Source of the DNA: Callipepla californica brunnescens
Taxonomy: Eukaryota > Chordata > Aves > Galliformes > Odontophoridae
DNA length: 64,000 bases
Direction: 5' to 3'
Assembly: GCA_023055505.1 (NCBI GenBank)
Contig: JALIRH010000007.1
Span: 13,891,773 to 13,955,772 of the forward strand
Part shown: piece after piece, positions 12,405 to 24,993 of the stretch
How the letters are laid out: each line of letters begins with the position of its first letter
Numbering within the stretch: the stretch's first letter is position 1
Position numbers and translations under genes: made by a program
The notes under the pieces: model-generated
Seen by the model: only the letters and a program-made list of their open reading frames with translations
Databases searched by the model: none
Told to the model about the DNA's origin: nothing

Positions 12405-15400
12405 ACAATACAGGTGATAGCACAAATCTGGATTTCCAGAGCTGCTAGTAAAATGTATTGGAACCAATGGCAAGATATGTTTAAACTTCATTTTCCCTAC
12501 TTCTAAATAAAAAAGAATCCTAAAACAGGGCTTAACACAGTTCTTTCATTTTCTTCATTCTGTGCAACATTTCATATGTTGGCTGGTGATATAATAAAGA
12601 TGAATAGCAGAGCTTGCATCCATCAGTATCCAACATACTCTAACTGGAAGCGCTCATGTTTCCACTGTGGTCATGTATTTCTCTTCTAGCTCATGAAGAG
12701 TTTAAACTACTAAACTAGCTCTCACAGCATATACAGTAGCAATTTACTGATCTTGACAGTCTGCCATAGCTCCACATACAAGAGATGAACTGAAATTTTA
12801 GTAAAGGACACAACTGTAGTAACATCAATGTTGTGCTGCCTTTCCTTCTGTTTTGCTGGTATGTTAACTTACCCTCAGCTGGACTCTTTCCACATCTCAG
12901 GGGGAGACTATTTTTCAGGCACATCTGTAGTACCCTTCACATCACTCTGTGCTGTTACATTTATTAGGCCTTTTAACTTTAGCTACTTACTCTTTTTATC
13001 TTTATTATTAAAGTTAGAGGTTTTTCATCATGCTGATGAATATTCATATATATTATTTATTTTGTGGTACTAATTCTTAACTCTTCTGAAAATTATAGCA
13101 ACAGAAGCTTATGATCTTACATAATAAAAATTCTAAGGAATTGCTTGATTGCTATCTTGTAGATATCTAGGTCAGCTTTTCAGCATATGAAAACAAATAA
13201 CAAATAGTTAAATAATACATTTTCTCTATACAAATGATCTTAGTTTCAAAAGGAAAATTCGTCCCTTAATCATCCACTTGATGCTTCAAAATATACATAA
13301 AAATTTAAGTATTATCTGATTTTAAAAGCTCTTTTAAAAATTATTTTGGACATATATGCCATACCAGTGGTGACAGAACAGACTCTGGGCAAATACAATA
13401 ATAACCTAGACAGAAATGCAAGCTGGGTTAAAAAATAAACTTTAGCCCTTAATGCCTTTCCTCCTTAATGCCTTTTTAGCTTTGCTAAAATATTTTTCCT
13501 GTGTCCTTATTAGCATCTGAGTTATAAAGAAAAAGAGTCGTAGCAGTTCAACAGGTATTGAAACACTACTCAATGCATTCTATTTTTTTTTTTTTTTTAA
13601 TTAAAAAAATCATCCAGCTTTTCTTCCCCATTTGGAATGGAATGGTTCGGCTAGAACAGATCTGATTCATCTACCTTACTTCCCTCAGCCCAACTCTAGC
13701 TAAGAAAGGACTTACAAAGCTGGAAAATTGGGTATGTAAGACACAAAGGATTTTGTCATTCTAACCCTTTTGCCCCACATAATATTTTGAAGACTTCACT
13801 TCCTACTGGAAATCTGCTTGATCTCTGATCAAGTCAGAGACAATTCAGCTCTGTGAGAGGGACTGATTGTGGTAAAGAGCCAGATGCAATTAGAATTAGA
13901 GCAGTAAAAGAGAGACCAAAATACAGTGCAAATTAAATGAAAAATTTATTTACAAAAGGAAGAAGGGCATGAAAATGTGAAGTCAAAAGGATAGACAGGG
14001 TAGTAAGGAAAGGAATGAGACGCTGTGAAGATGTAAGAAATGAATTTTAACATGTTAGATGACAAAAAAAGTTATTAAAAAATTCATATTACTCAGAAAA
14101 AGCATATTATAAAAAGCATAAAAAGGAATGCCTTTCTGTTTCTCTTTTAACTGAAAACACATCTTACCGTAGCACTCACTCAATTGATAATTGATTCCTT
14201 TCTGTAAGTGATACTGAACTAATATGGAAGGAAAAAAAAAAAAAGGAAAAGAACTTTCTGCCAAAATTACTCTAATTAAAAAAAAAATTTTGTTTGTTTG
14301 TTTGTTTTTAATATATCATTTCTATCAATATCTTCATGAGACAAGGGTGCTGATGCATTACACACTCTTTTCCTGTGAGTCTGAACATAACATTCAGTCA
14401 TGAAAATTTGCTTGGTATGCTCGGATTTCCCAAGCCCAAATTACTGAAATACATGTCCACTGTGAAAAAGTTAAATATTGAGGAGAATAAATAGCTGCCT
14501 TTATTCTATTTTCCTCTATATACCTCTTGGATTCCAGAAACGATATTCCTCTCTCTCAGTACCGTTCTTTCAAGTAAAAAGATAGAAAAAAAGCTCTACA
14601 ATTGCTCATCAAAGATAAAGCTTTCTCTGTGCGTAAAAATAGTACCTAAATGAATGGCAAAACATGAAACAAGTAAAGATCAAGATGATGCCAGTAGAAG
14701 ATGGGTATTCTACAGAGACAGCCTTTTATCTGCACAATCAGTGTGAGAGCCTTGGGAATAATCTATACTGCTGAAAGTCCAAACCACCAAAGTAGCACCT
14801 GCAATAACTGACACCTTTGCCAGCCCTCAGCATTTCGGAACGCATGGAGCCAGCAGTTAGCATCTGCAAAACCTGTCCTTGATATTCCTCAAGGTCAATG
14901 AAACTGTGAGCAGAAGGAGTGGAAGGAAATGTGTCATGAATGCTGTCTCACAACACTGGCAGAAGAAAAAAAGTATTATCACAAGCACACACAGGACTTT
15001 CTTCTTCAATTTGTCCATTCATATATTCCACTTACAGAGAAAGGTTTTGGTTTTAAAGCAACTTCTCTGTATTCTTCCTACATGTTCCAGATCAATCCAG
15101 GAAGAAGACAAGCATGTTATTTCTATTTTTGATGCAAAGGCACTATTGTGATAAATGGTTATGTCCAAATAAGGATTTTAACTATGAGTAACTAAGAAAG
15201 AGTGATTATTGAAAGAAGAATAAATCAGTAAGGAAAAAATGATTGTGACTGCTCTAGAATTGACTTTCAAAATAGCTTTCCATTAATATTTGAATCATAC
15301 AGAGGAGAGATGAAAATTATTTTCTTGAACCATCTGAAATACAAAGCATTTACCTCTTCTGAATTTAGCATATACAGCTGTAAATTTAAAACTTCTGAGT

Positions 15401-16131
15401 TACCAAAAATATCACCAAAGAACTACCAGATATTTCAGTCTGCTTTCAAATTCTGCTTTTGAGCTTCTGAGTAATTCACGTACTGTAAAATACACAGTGC
15501 TTATCTTAATTGGCCTTTATTTCAAATGCTAATATACCAAAAGTTTTATTTGGTTAGGTATAATACAGAAAAAGCAAATATTCTCAACAAGTTATGACTT
15601 AATCCATTCTGCATTAAAGTTTGACAAAGTAGCCTGCTCTGAATGTAATCTTTTCACAGCTGTCTTCCTGTCCTGTCTTCCACCAGGAAATACTATTTAT
15701 GGTATCCATAAAACATGGGAGTAAAGTGTATCAAAATATGAACCAATAAAATCTTGATACTCCTAAGTCAAGGTTTGGATTAACCATTCCTTCCTATTTA
15801 TTTATTTACTTTAAGGAATGATCAATGAGTTATGATGCAACTTTTCCTCAGATGCAATCATCCTGTGATGATTAATTCAAGAATTAGCCAGGGACCGGGC
15901 AAGATAGAATTTCAAATCCTTTTCCATTAAAGAAAGTTTATATACAAGGCATTTAAATACCATTGGCACAATGATATACACATAGATGCACAGACACAAT
16001 ATATTGCAGCCATGTGACACATTACATATTTCTGCTACTCAGGAGATTCACTTGCACTCCAATACCATAAACAGATCACTGTAGAAGACATCAAAGTGCA
16101 GTCGAAAGCACAGAGATATAGAAGCACTTAC

Positions 16132-16269
16132 ATTTGCACTGCGATCACTTCCACTAACACAGACGACATCTTGTTTTTGAATTGTTAATACCTCTTTTGT
16201 GAGCTTCAGACGGATGTCATAAGCATTTTCAGATACTTCATCATATAACAAAGCAATACCAGTTTTAGT
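16132..16269 (-). CDS. SNTG2: SNTG2 (gamma-2 syntrophin) coding exon, N-terminal half of split PH1 domain
   Basis: This exon encodes 46 codons of gamma-2 syntrophin, a cytoplasmic adaptor that binds dystrophin-family proteins and gathers channels and signalling proteins at the membrane. Read on the minus strand, it is preceded by a good acceptor (cttttacag, 16270-16278) and followed by a strong donor (gtaagt, just below 16132). The 138 bases are an exact multiple of three and open throughout. Recognisable peptide stretches are IALLYDEVSENAYDIRLKL and KEVLTIQKQDVVCV, which I recall as the start of the split PH1 domain in vertebrate SNTG2; SNTG1 differs clearly here. The exon ends in phase 0, matching the start of the next exon at 6831. 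The preceding first exon is not seen and should lie above 64000. The family assignment is from memory of the protein, not from a search. Confidence 0.93.
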
Positions 16270-18909
16270 CTGTAAAAGCAAGGCACAGAAACAAACAAAA
16301 AAAATAAGTATATGAATGCTGACTACTAATAACTTGTATCCCATCCAATACATAAAGTGCATATAAATAAATATTGTTTAAAGAAAGTAAGAAACTGGTC
16401 TGCTATTCAGGCTCCAAATGAATTAGACATATAAAGCATTTTTTGTGCTGCAAAAAGCAGGCTAAATTGTCTTCGAAGTAAGCATTAATACACAAAAATA
16501 AATCATTCTCCCTTGAACTTTTTTTACACAGGAGTATCACTGTTGAAGTACACTCCTTTTGTTTTCAATTTCATGACTTGCTGTGAAACTGCACTATAAG
16601 CAGACAGATAATGTATGTATAAATTTATGTGAATACATTTTTCTGTTCAATAAAAAAGTGAAATATTGTTTCTGACTCAGAGCTTTCCCTTCCACTGTGT
16701 CAGGTATCCATCAAAAACCTTGCTTTTATGATAAAGAATTCTATGATGATTCAAAATTAGGTTTTCATCTTATAAAATACACAAATATGAAGACTCTAAT
16801 CACAAATACTGGCGTCATAGGACTTCAGTTTGCTAAGGTAAAGAAGGACATACACTTCTGAAATTACCACTAGACTAATAACTAGTAAACTCTTTTGAAT
16901 AGTCAACTATTTTGGTATCAAAGTTTTTCTCCATGAGTTACTGGTAAATAAAATGAATTTTAATTTTTGATATGCTTACTTATTTGCAAATTTTCCATTA
17001 CTATTCAGTCAGCTGGATAAAAAACTGGGGAATTAGCGCTGTTTACAGCTATTTGTTAAGAAAGGGAGACTAATGCAATTTCATAGCTTTACAGACATTT
17101 TACAAAAGAGGAAAAGCAACACACCTGTTCTGAAATGTATTAGCATATTTAAGAATAATATTTACTAATTTATAAGGTGTATAACAATATCATCATATCA
17201 CTGCACTTTATGCAACTGAAGAACAGTTATATGTAATTTAAGGTTTAGCTGCAGCATTTGTTTACAAAAGACTGTTCTGAATCAAGTTATGCATTCTTTC
17301 AAATAGTAGATTGCAAAATAGAAGAGAGTAATGGAATTAAAAAAGAAACATGCCTTGTACCCTGTGCATTTTTAAACAAAGGACTTTAAAGTAAAATCAA
17401 ACATGAAACATTTTCGTTTTTCTACTAGGAAGAAAGTCTGTGGTGATCATTAGTAAAAGCTTTTAGTCTATGAAGTCAGTTTAAACTTCAGGCGCTTACA
17501 TTTTGGTATAGTGTAGGTCTGTGGATCATTAAGTGTCAAAGCTTCCCTTATATTTAGTGGAAACTGAAAGCACAGCAATTACATTTACTCATAAGTTCAT
17601 ACACAGCAAATGTTCACGAGGTTCCACTCTCTCTAAGCTCAAACCAGTTATCCCCATGTATGTCACTGCTGCCATTTAAGGCACTTTAGAATGCCCAAGA
17701 CACCCACAAATCTAAGGCTGACATGGGGCTTACAGGAGATCTGTCTTTGTACCTGGAGAATAGGTCAGATCTGCCACTGATCATGCCACCAGACATCCAC
17801 AACTAGGTTTCCTGAGCTTGAACCAAATCTCAAAGGTTTATAATGCAAAAATTCACATCCAGAATGGTCATTTAGATTCTGTAATCCAAGGATGAGCAAT
17901 AGACACATCTGAAACATGATTTATCTGACATCTTGAAGGGAACAAATTGCATCATAGCTCTCTACTGAGACTTAAAAAATAAACATAAATGACAACTCAG
18001 ACACAAGTGTTTAATTCTGGAAAGATAAATCTTGTCCACCATGTTCACAGGGAATTCACAAAGGAAACCAAGTATAGTGAGGGTGGAAGCCTTCATCATT
18101 TTCACCTGTTTGGAAACTGAAATATATTAATTATCCTAAAATCTTGACATTTTTTAAATTTCCAGCAGGTACAGATGATTTATCATTACTCTAAAAATGA
18201 AAGTATATTAATTTTTTGTCAAAGTCATCTGCTTAAAAGGTATGCTATGTAAAAGTAGACATTTTTGAACAGTGGATGAGCTGCCTTGCAAAACCATCTT
18301 CCCAGCATATTTTTGCTACCCTCTGGGTCCGCATCTCTATTCTATCCACACTGGCAATCAGTTTATTTGGCTTACACACCAAATTATGCTCTACAGAAAC
18401 ATCTTGAGAGAGCAAAACTATGTGATCACATTACCCAATCACAAAGCAGACCTTTTATGTAGCTTGTAATTGTTTCATAGGTTTAGAAGAAACACACTGG
18501 AAAAAATCTCGAAATATGCAGAATAACAGATTAAGTACCTATCAAACTACTTAAAGTGAGAGTCTCACTGAAGCTCATCTATTCCCATTAAATTCCAGAA
18601 CCTACCTCACATTTCATCTAATTCCTTACATGAACTAAGACAACATGCAACAATACCTTATTTGTTTTCAGAAACAAAAAGATTAACCCAGATTTCTCTC
18701 TGCCTTTCAAGTCTGCTTTTTCAGACTATTATAAATAGCTGTGAATCAGAGTTCAGAACATTCCCTTCTTCACTCTGTGTTGAAGAGGTTGTATACACAA
18801 CTCTATTGGGCAACCTTCAGTCCAGATAAAGTGCTTCTTCAAAAAAAAAGAGATTTTAAGAAGAAAAAGGGTAAATTTAAGTTAGATATAAATATATATA
18901 TTTTTTACA

Positions 18910-19074
18910 GTGAGGGTGGTGAGGCACTGTTACAGGCTGTCCCCTCCCTGGAATTTCTTAAAGTGAAGCTGTATAAGGTCTTGGGCAACTGATCTAGCTT
19001 GTTCACTGCAGGCAAGTTGACTAGCTGGCCTTCAGAGGTCCCTTCCAACTCTAAGGATTCTATGGTTCTATGAA
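18910..19074 (+). mobile_element. CR1 LINE 3' end fragment, plus strand
   Basis: The fragment ends with two tandem CR1 octamer-type units (ATTCTATG, GTTCTATG, 19057-19072) preceded by gaggtcccttccaactcta, the classic CR1 3' terminus. The upstream part (acaggctgtcccctccctgg) is CR1 3' UTR. It is truncated at about 18910. Confidence 0.9.
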
Positions 19075-20065
19075 TTTAGGTTTTGCATGTACATTCACAT
19101 CCAGCATTTAAACCACCCTGCGTATGTCTTGAATTCTCATTTCAGAACTCTCTATGCGGCAGCTGCTCCAAAAGCTGTCATCAGCAAGTAAGGATTGAAA
19201 AGATGAAATAAGACATCCAAAATGATGTAGTAAATGTTAGGAGATCACACATCAGAATTATGTGTTTTGCAAACAAACAAACAAAAGAAGTAGAAAATGG
19301 AGTTGCACAGGATTTAAGTGCTTATAATGACAAATAGGGGAATATGAATTAAAACTCATTTGGGCAGAGAAAAAAAGTAAATGTTGGTTTCCATACCTCT
19401 GATGAGGTTTCTAGACTGTACTGCACTCAAAAAAACAGCATGAGGCTGCATGCTTATAACCATGTGTGCACATTTACATGGAGGAAGGAAGAAGTAAAAA
19501 GAACAGTAATACAATTGTCACCTGAATTTTTAAGAAAGATGAGTCACTATTTCATTTCTAAAAGAAAAATTACTGAAACTTTCTTAAGCAAGCCCCAAAC
19601 CTCTCAATACTACACAGAAGAGAAAAACATTCTCAAGAGGGAGATGAATGCAGATGAATACTTTTATCAGTTTTATTCTTATCTTCATCAGGCATGTCCC
19701 TAGTCAGCATATTTGCTTTAAAGCAGTCCCTGTTGTGGTGCCCTACTCAAAATACCCTACTCTTTTAGTGTGTACTTCATCTAAAGCCTAAATCCCAGAA
19801 CTGTGAATTTTGTTTCAAAATAGGCATTTCTAAGGCAAAACTTTGGTCTAACTGACACAAAACACTTGTTCCCCCTGCTTTAAATTTTTGAAAAGTCTTG
19901 TAAAAAACTAGGCAGAATGTAAAAGTGTTGTTGAGGCATACTAGGTTTTCTACAGAAACTACTGACTTGGTTGTGGTATTTGTGAGGCTGTTGATACTAG
20001 TAATTGAAGAGTGAAAGAAAACGTCAAAGATCATCAATAGTTTTATGTCCTTTTTGTACTGTGTT

Positions 20066-20307
20066 GCCCCACTGCACACAGTACTCAAGGTGAGGCTGCA
20101 CCACTGTAGCGCAGTGCCGTACAGTCCCCTTCCCTCGACTGGCTGGCACTGCTGTGCACCCCAGGTTACAGTCGGCCTCTCTGGCTGTGTGGACACATTA
20201 TTGACACATGTTCAGCTTTCCGTTGACCAGATCTCCGAATTTCTTTCAGTAGATCTGGTCTCCAGCATTTCATCTCCCAGTCTATACCTATAGTCAGGGT
20301 TGTTCCT
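20066..20307 (-). mobile_element. CR1 LINE ORF2 fragment
   Basis: Internal CR1 fragment matching the C-terminal end of ORF2 on the minus strand: cagtactcaaggtgaggctgc, then ccctcgactggctggcactg, then ccagtctatacctatagtcag. Neither the 3' tip nor the 5' parts are present. Confidence 0.8.
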
Positions 20308-22679
20308 ATAAATTTATCAATATAAATTTAAAAAATTTGGAAGGACAAAGCTTTAAGTATCATATTTGAACCTCAAATCTTTCCAATTACATTTCATATG
20401 TAACTATTTTACCAGTGACATTTACACTTCAGAGGACTTAGTGACCAAACTGACTAATTGGGTTTAATTATTGCATGAAAAAACTCAGTTGAAATTCTGT
20501 ATCTACTGCATGCTGATGATTGAAGCACCCACCAAAGATGTGAAAGGAGTCTCTCACTTTTATTCTACTTCACTTAATATTAGAGAGAGAACTTCAGGCT
20601 GTCCCACATAGTCAGATCTCTGACCACTAAATTACAGCAAGCTAAAATTATTTTCTCTCAAAACTCTTTTGCTAAGTTTTCTACACATCTATGACTATGA
20701 TCAAAAGACAGAGACATTTGCTCAGAGCAAGACAGAATTTAAATTTAAAATTGCTGTGACTACTGTAAAAAAAAAATTAAAAAAGTGAAGTACAACATTT
20801 AAAAAGCACGAGATGCTACACTTTAAGAACAGACAGTTTCACAGAAGAAAAAAGCCTGAACCATTTATTCAGGAAAAGAAATATAACATTGAGAACTGTC
20901 AGCAAAACATTGGCATCAATATATTTTTGCTATAAAGCAAGCATAGATATTTTGATTGTTCTGCTTTGAGTTCTTCTCTACCAAGTTTTGTTTTCTCACT
21001 CTCACAAAACAGTGCCCAAACATAAACACATTACTTCAACTGCGCAGTACAAAAGGATCCTCAACACCACTGAATATGACGGAGGAATAAGTTCAAATCG
21101 GTGGAGCAATCTATCACCAATGGTGCATTTAATATATGTCACTGTACTGTTTCCTTTCACACAGTATTAGGACAGTGTTAATTCATAGCAACACTAAAGA
21201 AAAGAGATGATGAACTGAAAAGAGTCCTGAGAAACACAAATTAATGTGATCAGAAAATTGGAAAATAGAAGCTATAAGGAATTCTGCACTGAATAAGGTT
21301 ATCTATCTTAAAGACTGAATAAAAAAAGAGAACTTAATGAAAGCCTTAAGTACTCAAAATTCTGTTGCAAAAAGGCCAGGACAGTGATGAACATACCTAC
21401 ACCTTCCACACTGTGCTTTGCAAAAAGTCTACAAGCCTTATTTCCCCTTCCATGTACACCAACATGTATTGCTCACCGCAAGCTGCTTCCAGCTCCCTTC
21501 TAAACCAGCACAAGACTTGCAGTTTGGACCCAAACAGTGACAGCTCAGAGGATCCCTTCAAAAAGAAACTTATGCCTGCACCTGTAGCTCAGACCATCAG
21601 CTTCCATGTGAGCTGGAAGATAAATGTCTTATAGCAGTTTGAATAGAAACATTTTAACTGAAAGCAAAAAACCTGAATCTGAATTTCTTTCCAGTTAGAA
21701 AGCAAATGCTTTTTAAAGGTAAATTACTTTGAATTTCACAATATTCAACCAAAAAACTTTTTATCTAGAATAATAAACAACCAAACTAACTGCACAGCTG
21801 CCTAACTTTTAAGAAGTATTTGAAACACATGCATTTTATTTCAGCTTATACTTAAAATGAACCAATGTCAGGCCAAACATAACAAAAATAAAACAAAGCA
21901 AAAAAGCCCTCACTCAATAGGCTCTATCAGTCGTTAGTAAGGATATTTATTCTTGTCTAACTTTTTAAAAATTCACTTGAGCATTTCAATTATGACTGCA
22001 CGCATTTTTATTAGAGTCTTAACACCATATCATAGTTTCATATTGCCAACAAGCTCAACTGCTAATTAATGGAGAAGATCACAAATTTTAGATAATCCAT
22101 TTTAAAGCATTGATTTACATACAAACCAACGCCAGCAGAAGATATCTGATGGACACTAACAATCCTAGGTAGGTCAATTAAGGATAAAAATACTTAATTA
22201 AAATATATTTTAACTTTTCAATGCAAGATCATATATATGATAAGATTCAGAATTTGAAATAAAAATGATCAAGAGCAAATATTTAAAAAGTACATTTTTC
22301 CCAAAAGCACAGCGTATGTCTGAAATGTTCATCTTGAAAATTAAACTTTTCATAAATTGTTCTCTTTTTTTTAATGTCTGCATTTATTAATGACAATATT
22401 ACGTATTTACATAGCATTACATTTAGTTAAAATAAAGTATATTATTATTACCAGCTGGTAGTAGATTTTAACAGCAGCATCACAGTAACTTCTATCAATT
22501 CTCAACAGAATTTCTCTTAAACATTTGTAGCACGTGGAAATCTACAAGAAAGAATGTTAACTCAAGACAACACCAATCTGAAAAGATGTTGAAAACAAAA
22601 ACTTTAAAAATCTACTTTATTGTTTAAATCGCATACTGTCCACAAGAAAAGTTCTGTTAAAAATAGCCTTAGGGGCAGA

Positions 22680-22880
22680 TTGTTGGGATTTTCTGTTAAT
22701 GACATTAGCTGCAAGAAAAGTGATTAACAGCTGGCTCTCCATCTCTGCGATCTTAATCATTAGAAAGTAAAGAAGTAATGTCTTGTTTAATTACTGCAGC
22801 ACAGTGTGTCACCAACTAATTAGATATGATTGATTACTGTCATCTTAATGCACCTCTGAAAACATCAGACACAAATATTT
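22680..22880. promoter_or_regulatory. Candidate conserved non-coding element (hypothesis)
   Basis: This is non-repetitive sequence with a dense mix of homeodomain-like cores (TAATTAG at 22817, TTAATCATTAG near 22754, TTAATTAC near 22788) and an E-box CAGCTG at 22729. It has few of the homopolymers common nearby. Composition resembles vertebrate developmental enhancers, but this is impression only. Confidence 0.25.
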
Positions 22881-23289
22881 GAATCCTGTAAGGCATATTT
22901 GGAGAATTAACTTTCAGAACATCATGTTGAATAAAAATTGCCTGATTAAAAATAAAAACTGGAATCAATAGCAAACAATAGTGTCACATAGTTGAATATG
23001 CTAGAATATGGTTTCTATTCCTTAAAACAGCCAAGGCACAAGCTATTAGAAAAACTGCCTGATTTCATTCTTATTTAGATAATATCTTCAAAGAATTTGC
23101 TTATTACTAAGCCTCACTTTTTTTGGCAAGTGGTCACAGTGTTCCTAAGAATATAAAAATCTTCCTACGTTTACAGTACATTCCTACTAGTTAAAAAACA
23201 AAGCATGACATTCAGAGTTCAAACTAAAATGTTTAGCGATAGACCAAGAAGATCAAAAGAAATATTTCCTACTATTCAACTTGAAATCT

Positions 23290-23936
23290 CCCCTGGCAGA
23301 ACTTAAGGCCATTATCCTTCACTCTATCACAGTTACCTGGGAAAAGAGGCCAGTCCCCAGAATGTTACAACCTCCTTTCAGGTGGTTGTAGAGAGTGATA
23401 AGGTCTCCTCTGATCTTCCTCTTCTCCAGATTAAACCATCCCAGTTCCCAAAGCCACCCCTCATTAGACTTGTGCTCCAAACCCTTCACAGCTTTGTTGA
23501 CCTTCTCTGGACACACTCCAGTGCTCCAATGTCTTTCTAGTAGCAAGGGACCAAAAACTGTACACAGCACTCAAGGTGCGGCCTCACCAGGGCATCATCC
23601 CCTTATACCAGACTGTATGGCAGGATCACATCTATGCTCCTTCAGGCTACATTGTTTGTAATACAAGCCAGGATGACACTGGCCTTCTTGAGGACCTGGG
23701 CACACTGCTGGCTCATATTCAGCCAGCTATCAACTAACACCCTCAGATCCTTTTCCTCCACTCAGCTTTCCAGCCATTCCGTCCCCAAAGCCTGTAGTGA
23801 TGCCTGAGATTGTTGTGGCCAAAGTGCAGGACATTACACTTGGTTGGTCTTAGTAACTAGCTCCTACAATTGGCCTCGGCCCATCAATCCATCTTATCCA
23901 GAACCCTCTTTAGGGCCTTCCTACACTCAGGCAGAC
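23290..23936 (-). mobile_element. CR1 LINE fragment, both ends missing
   Basis: This 650-base CR1 piece reads on the minus strand through the RT C-terminus. Typical blocks are ggtctcctctgatcttcct, ccttctctggacacactcca, ctcaaggtgcggcctcacca, cactgctggctcatattcag and ttggcctcggcccatc. The octamer tip is absent at the low end and the element stops at the RT thumb. It is of a different, older-looking subfamily than the 1808 and 39373 copies. Confidence 0.9.
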
Positions 23937-24065
23937 AAACAAATTATTTACCCAACTAAGCAAAGTTACACCTAACTGCTTAATTTCTGGATAAGGTGAT
24001 AAAAATACTTCTAGTCTTTAGATGTGGTTTAATCATCCTACTGTCAACTACAATATAGCCTGAAA

Positions 24066-24120
24066 AAACTCAAACCAAAACAAAACCTAAAAAAACAAAA
24101 ACAAAAAAAAAAAAAAACAC
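24066..24120. repeat. A-rich low-complexity block
   Basis: (A)nC pattern ending in 15 A. It lies about 130 bases above a CR1 fragment, with no recognised relation to it. Confidence 0.85.
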
Positions 24121-24731
24121 CAACATAATAGTAAGAACTTCCCATACTACACTGGCTTCTAGAAATATAGAACATAGCAAGATTTAGGTAAAGATTCAGG
24201 ATTTAAAGAATTCCTAAGCCTTAAAGTACGTCCAAGGAAAATTTTAATTTGATCTGTAGTTACTGCTTTTACAGGCCAGTAGCTCAAACAAACCCAGTGG
24301 CTGGAACCAAAAATCCTTTCAGTCATGCATTTGGCTGCCAGCCTGAAAAGTAATGAGACAATTCAGTTTCTTGTTTTATCCAAATACTTAAAAATGATAA
24401 ACAGCAACTTTTTAGAAGTTTTCATATTAAGCAGACAAAGCACTAGGTACAAGAAACTGGTTGAAACATTGAATATAGGGAATGATGTCAACAAGAAAAC
24501 TGTCGTTTAATTACTAAAATTTATGAAGAAATACAGAGGAGAAAAGCATAGGCTACCTAACACAAATAATAAAACTGCTCCAAATTTATAACCCTTGGTG
24601 AAAAGTAATGAAACTGCCAGACAACAGCCAAGAAAGATGAGAGTTAGGTAGGAAAATGAGAAAACTCCACAGAAACAACACTTTAGATAGAATTTCATGC
24701 TGAAGTGAAATAAATAAATAAATGTTAACTA

Positions 24732-24930
24732 AGAAATGTTAATGTGTGCCAACTTTTCCTCATGGATGTATTCAATGACACATCTTTGCCTCATAAGCAC
24801 TTCCTTGTCAGACATCATTGTATCAGACTGCCCTCTACTGCCATCAGTCATATGGCAACAGAATGTGATGAAATTTTGGCAGTAAGATTCAAGCTCTACT
24901 GCCATACAGTCAACATCCAACTCTGACACT
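24732..24930 (-). mobile_element. mariner-type transposase N-terminal remnant
   Basis: The minus-strand reading contains YCQNFITFCCHMTDGSRG, then DKEVLMRQRCVIEYIHEEKL. Both stretches resemble the 5' part of an avian mariner transposase of the Galluhop/SETMAR-like type as I remember it; the second is the start of the helix-turn-helix DNA-binding region. Only about 200 bases are recognisable. The catalytic D,D34D part and both terminal repeats are not seen, so this is a fragment. Assignment rests on recall and needs a search. Confidence 0.6.
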
Positions 24931-24973
24931 GTGTGCCAACATAAGATACTAAGAGGCATTACTTTCAGGTAAT

Positions 24974-24993
24974 ACATACACACACACACACAC
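24974..24993. repeat. (CA)n microsatellite
   Basis: Short dinucleotide run, acataca followed by about nine CA units. Confidence 0.9.

Larger units (their letters stand above)
6832..16131 (-). other. SNTG2: SNTG2 intron, 9.3 kb
   Basis: This phase-0 intron lies between the PH1 and PDZ exons. It is AT-rich non-coding DNA with scattered homopolymer runs. The only recognisable inserts are a rearranged CR1 piece at 9462-9752 and a plus-strand CR1 3' end at 12244-12404. The stretches 6832-9461, 9753-12243 and 12405-16131 hold short chance ORFs and no exon I could defend. A T-rich low-complexity block lies at 11985-12050. Confidence 0.85.

Noticed and set aside
21365..21634. 89-codon plus-strand ORF in GC-moderate sequence
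   Set aside because: No domain and no splice evidence; neighbouring sequence is ordinary intron.
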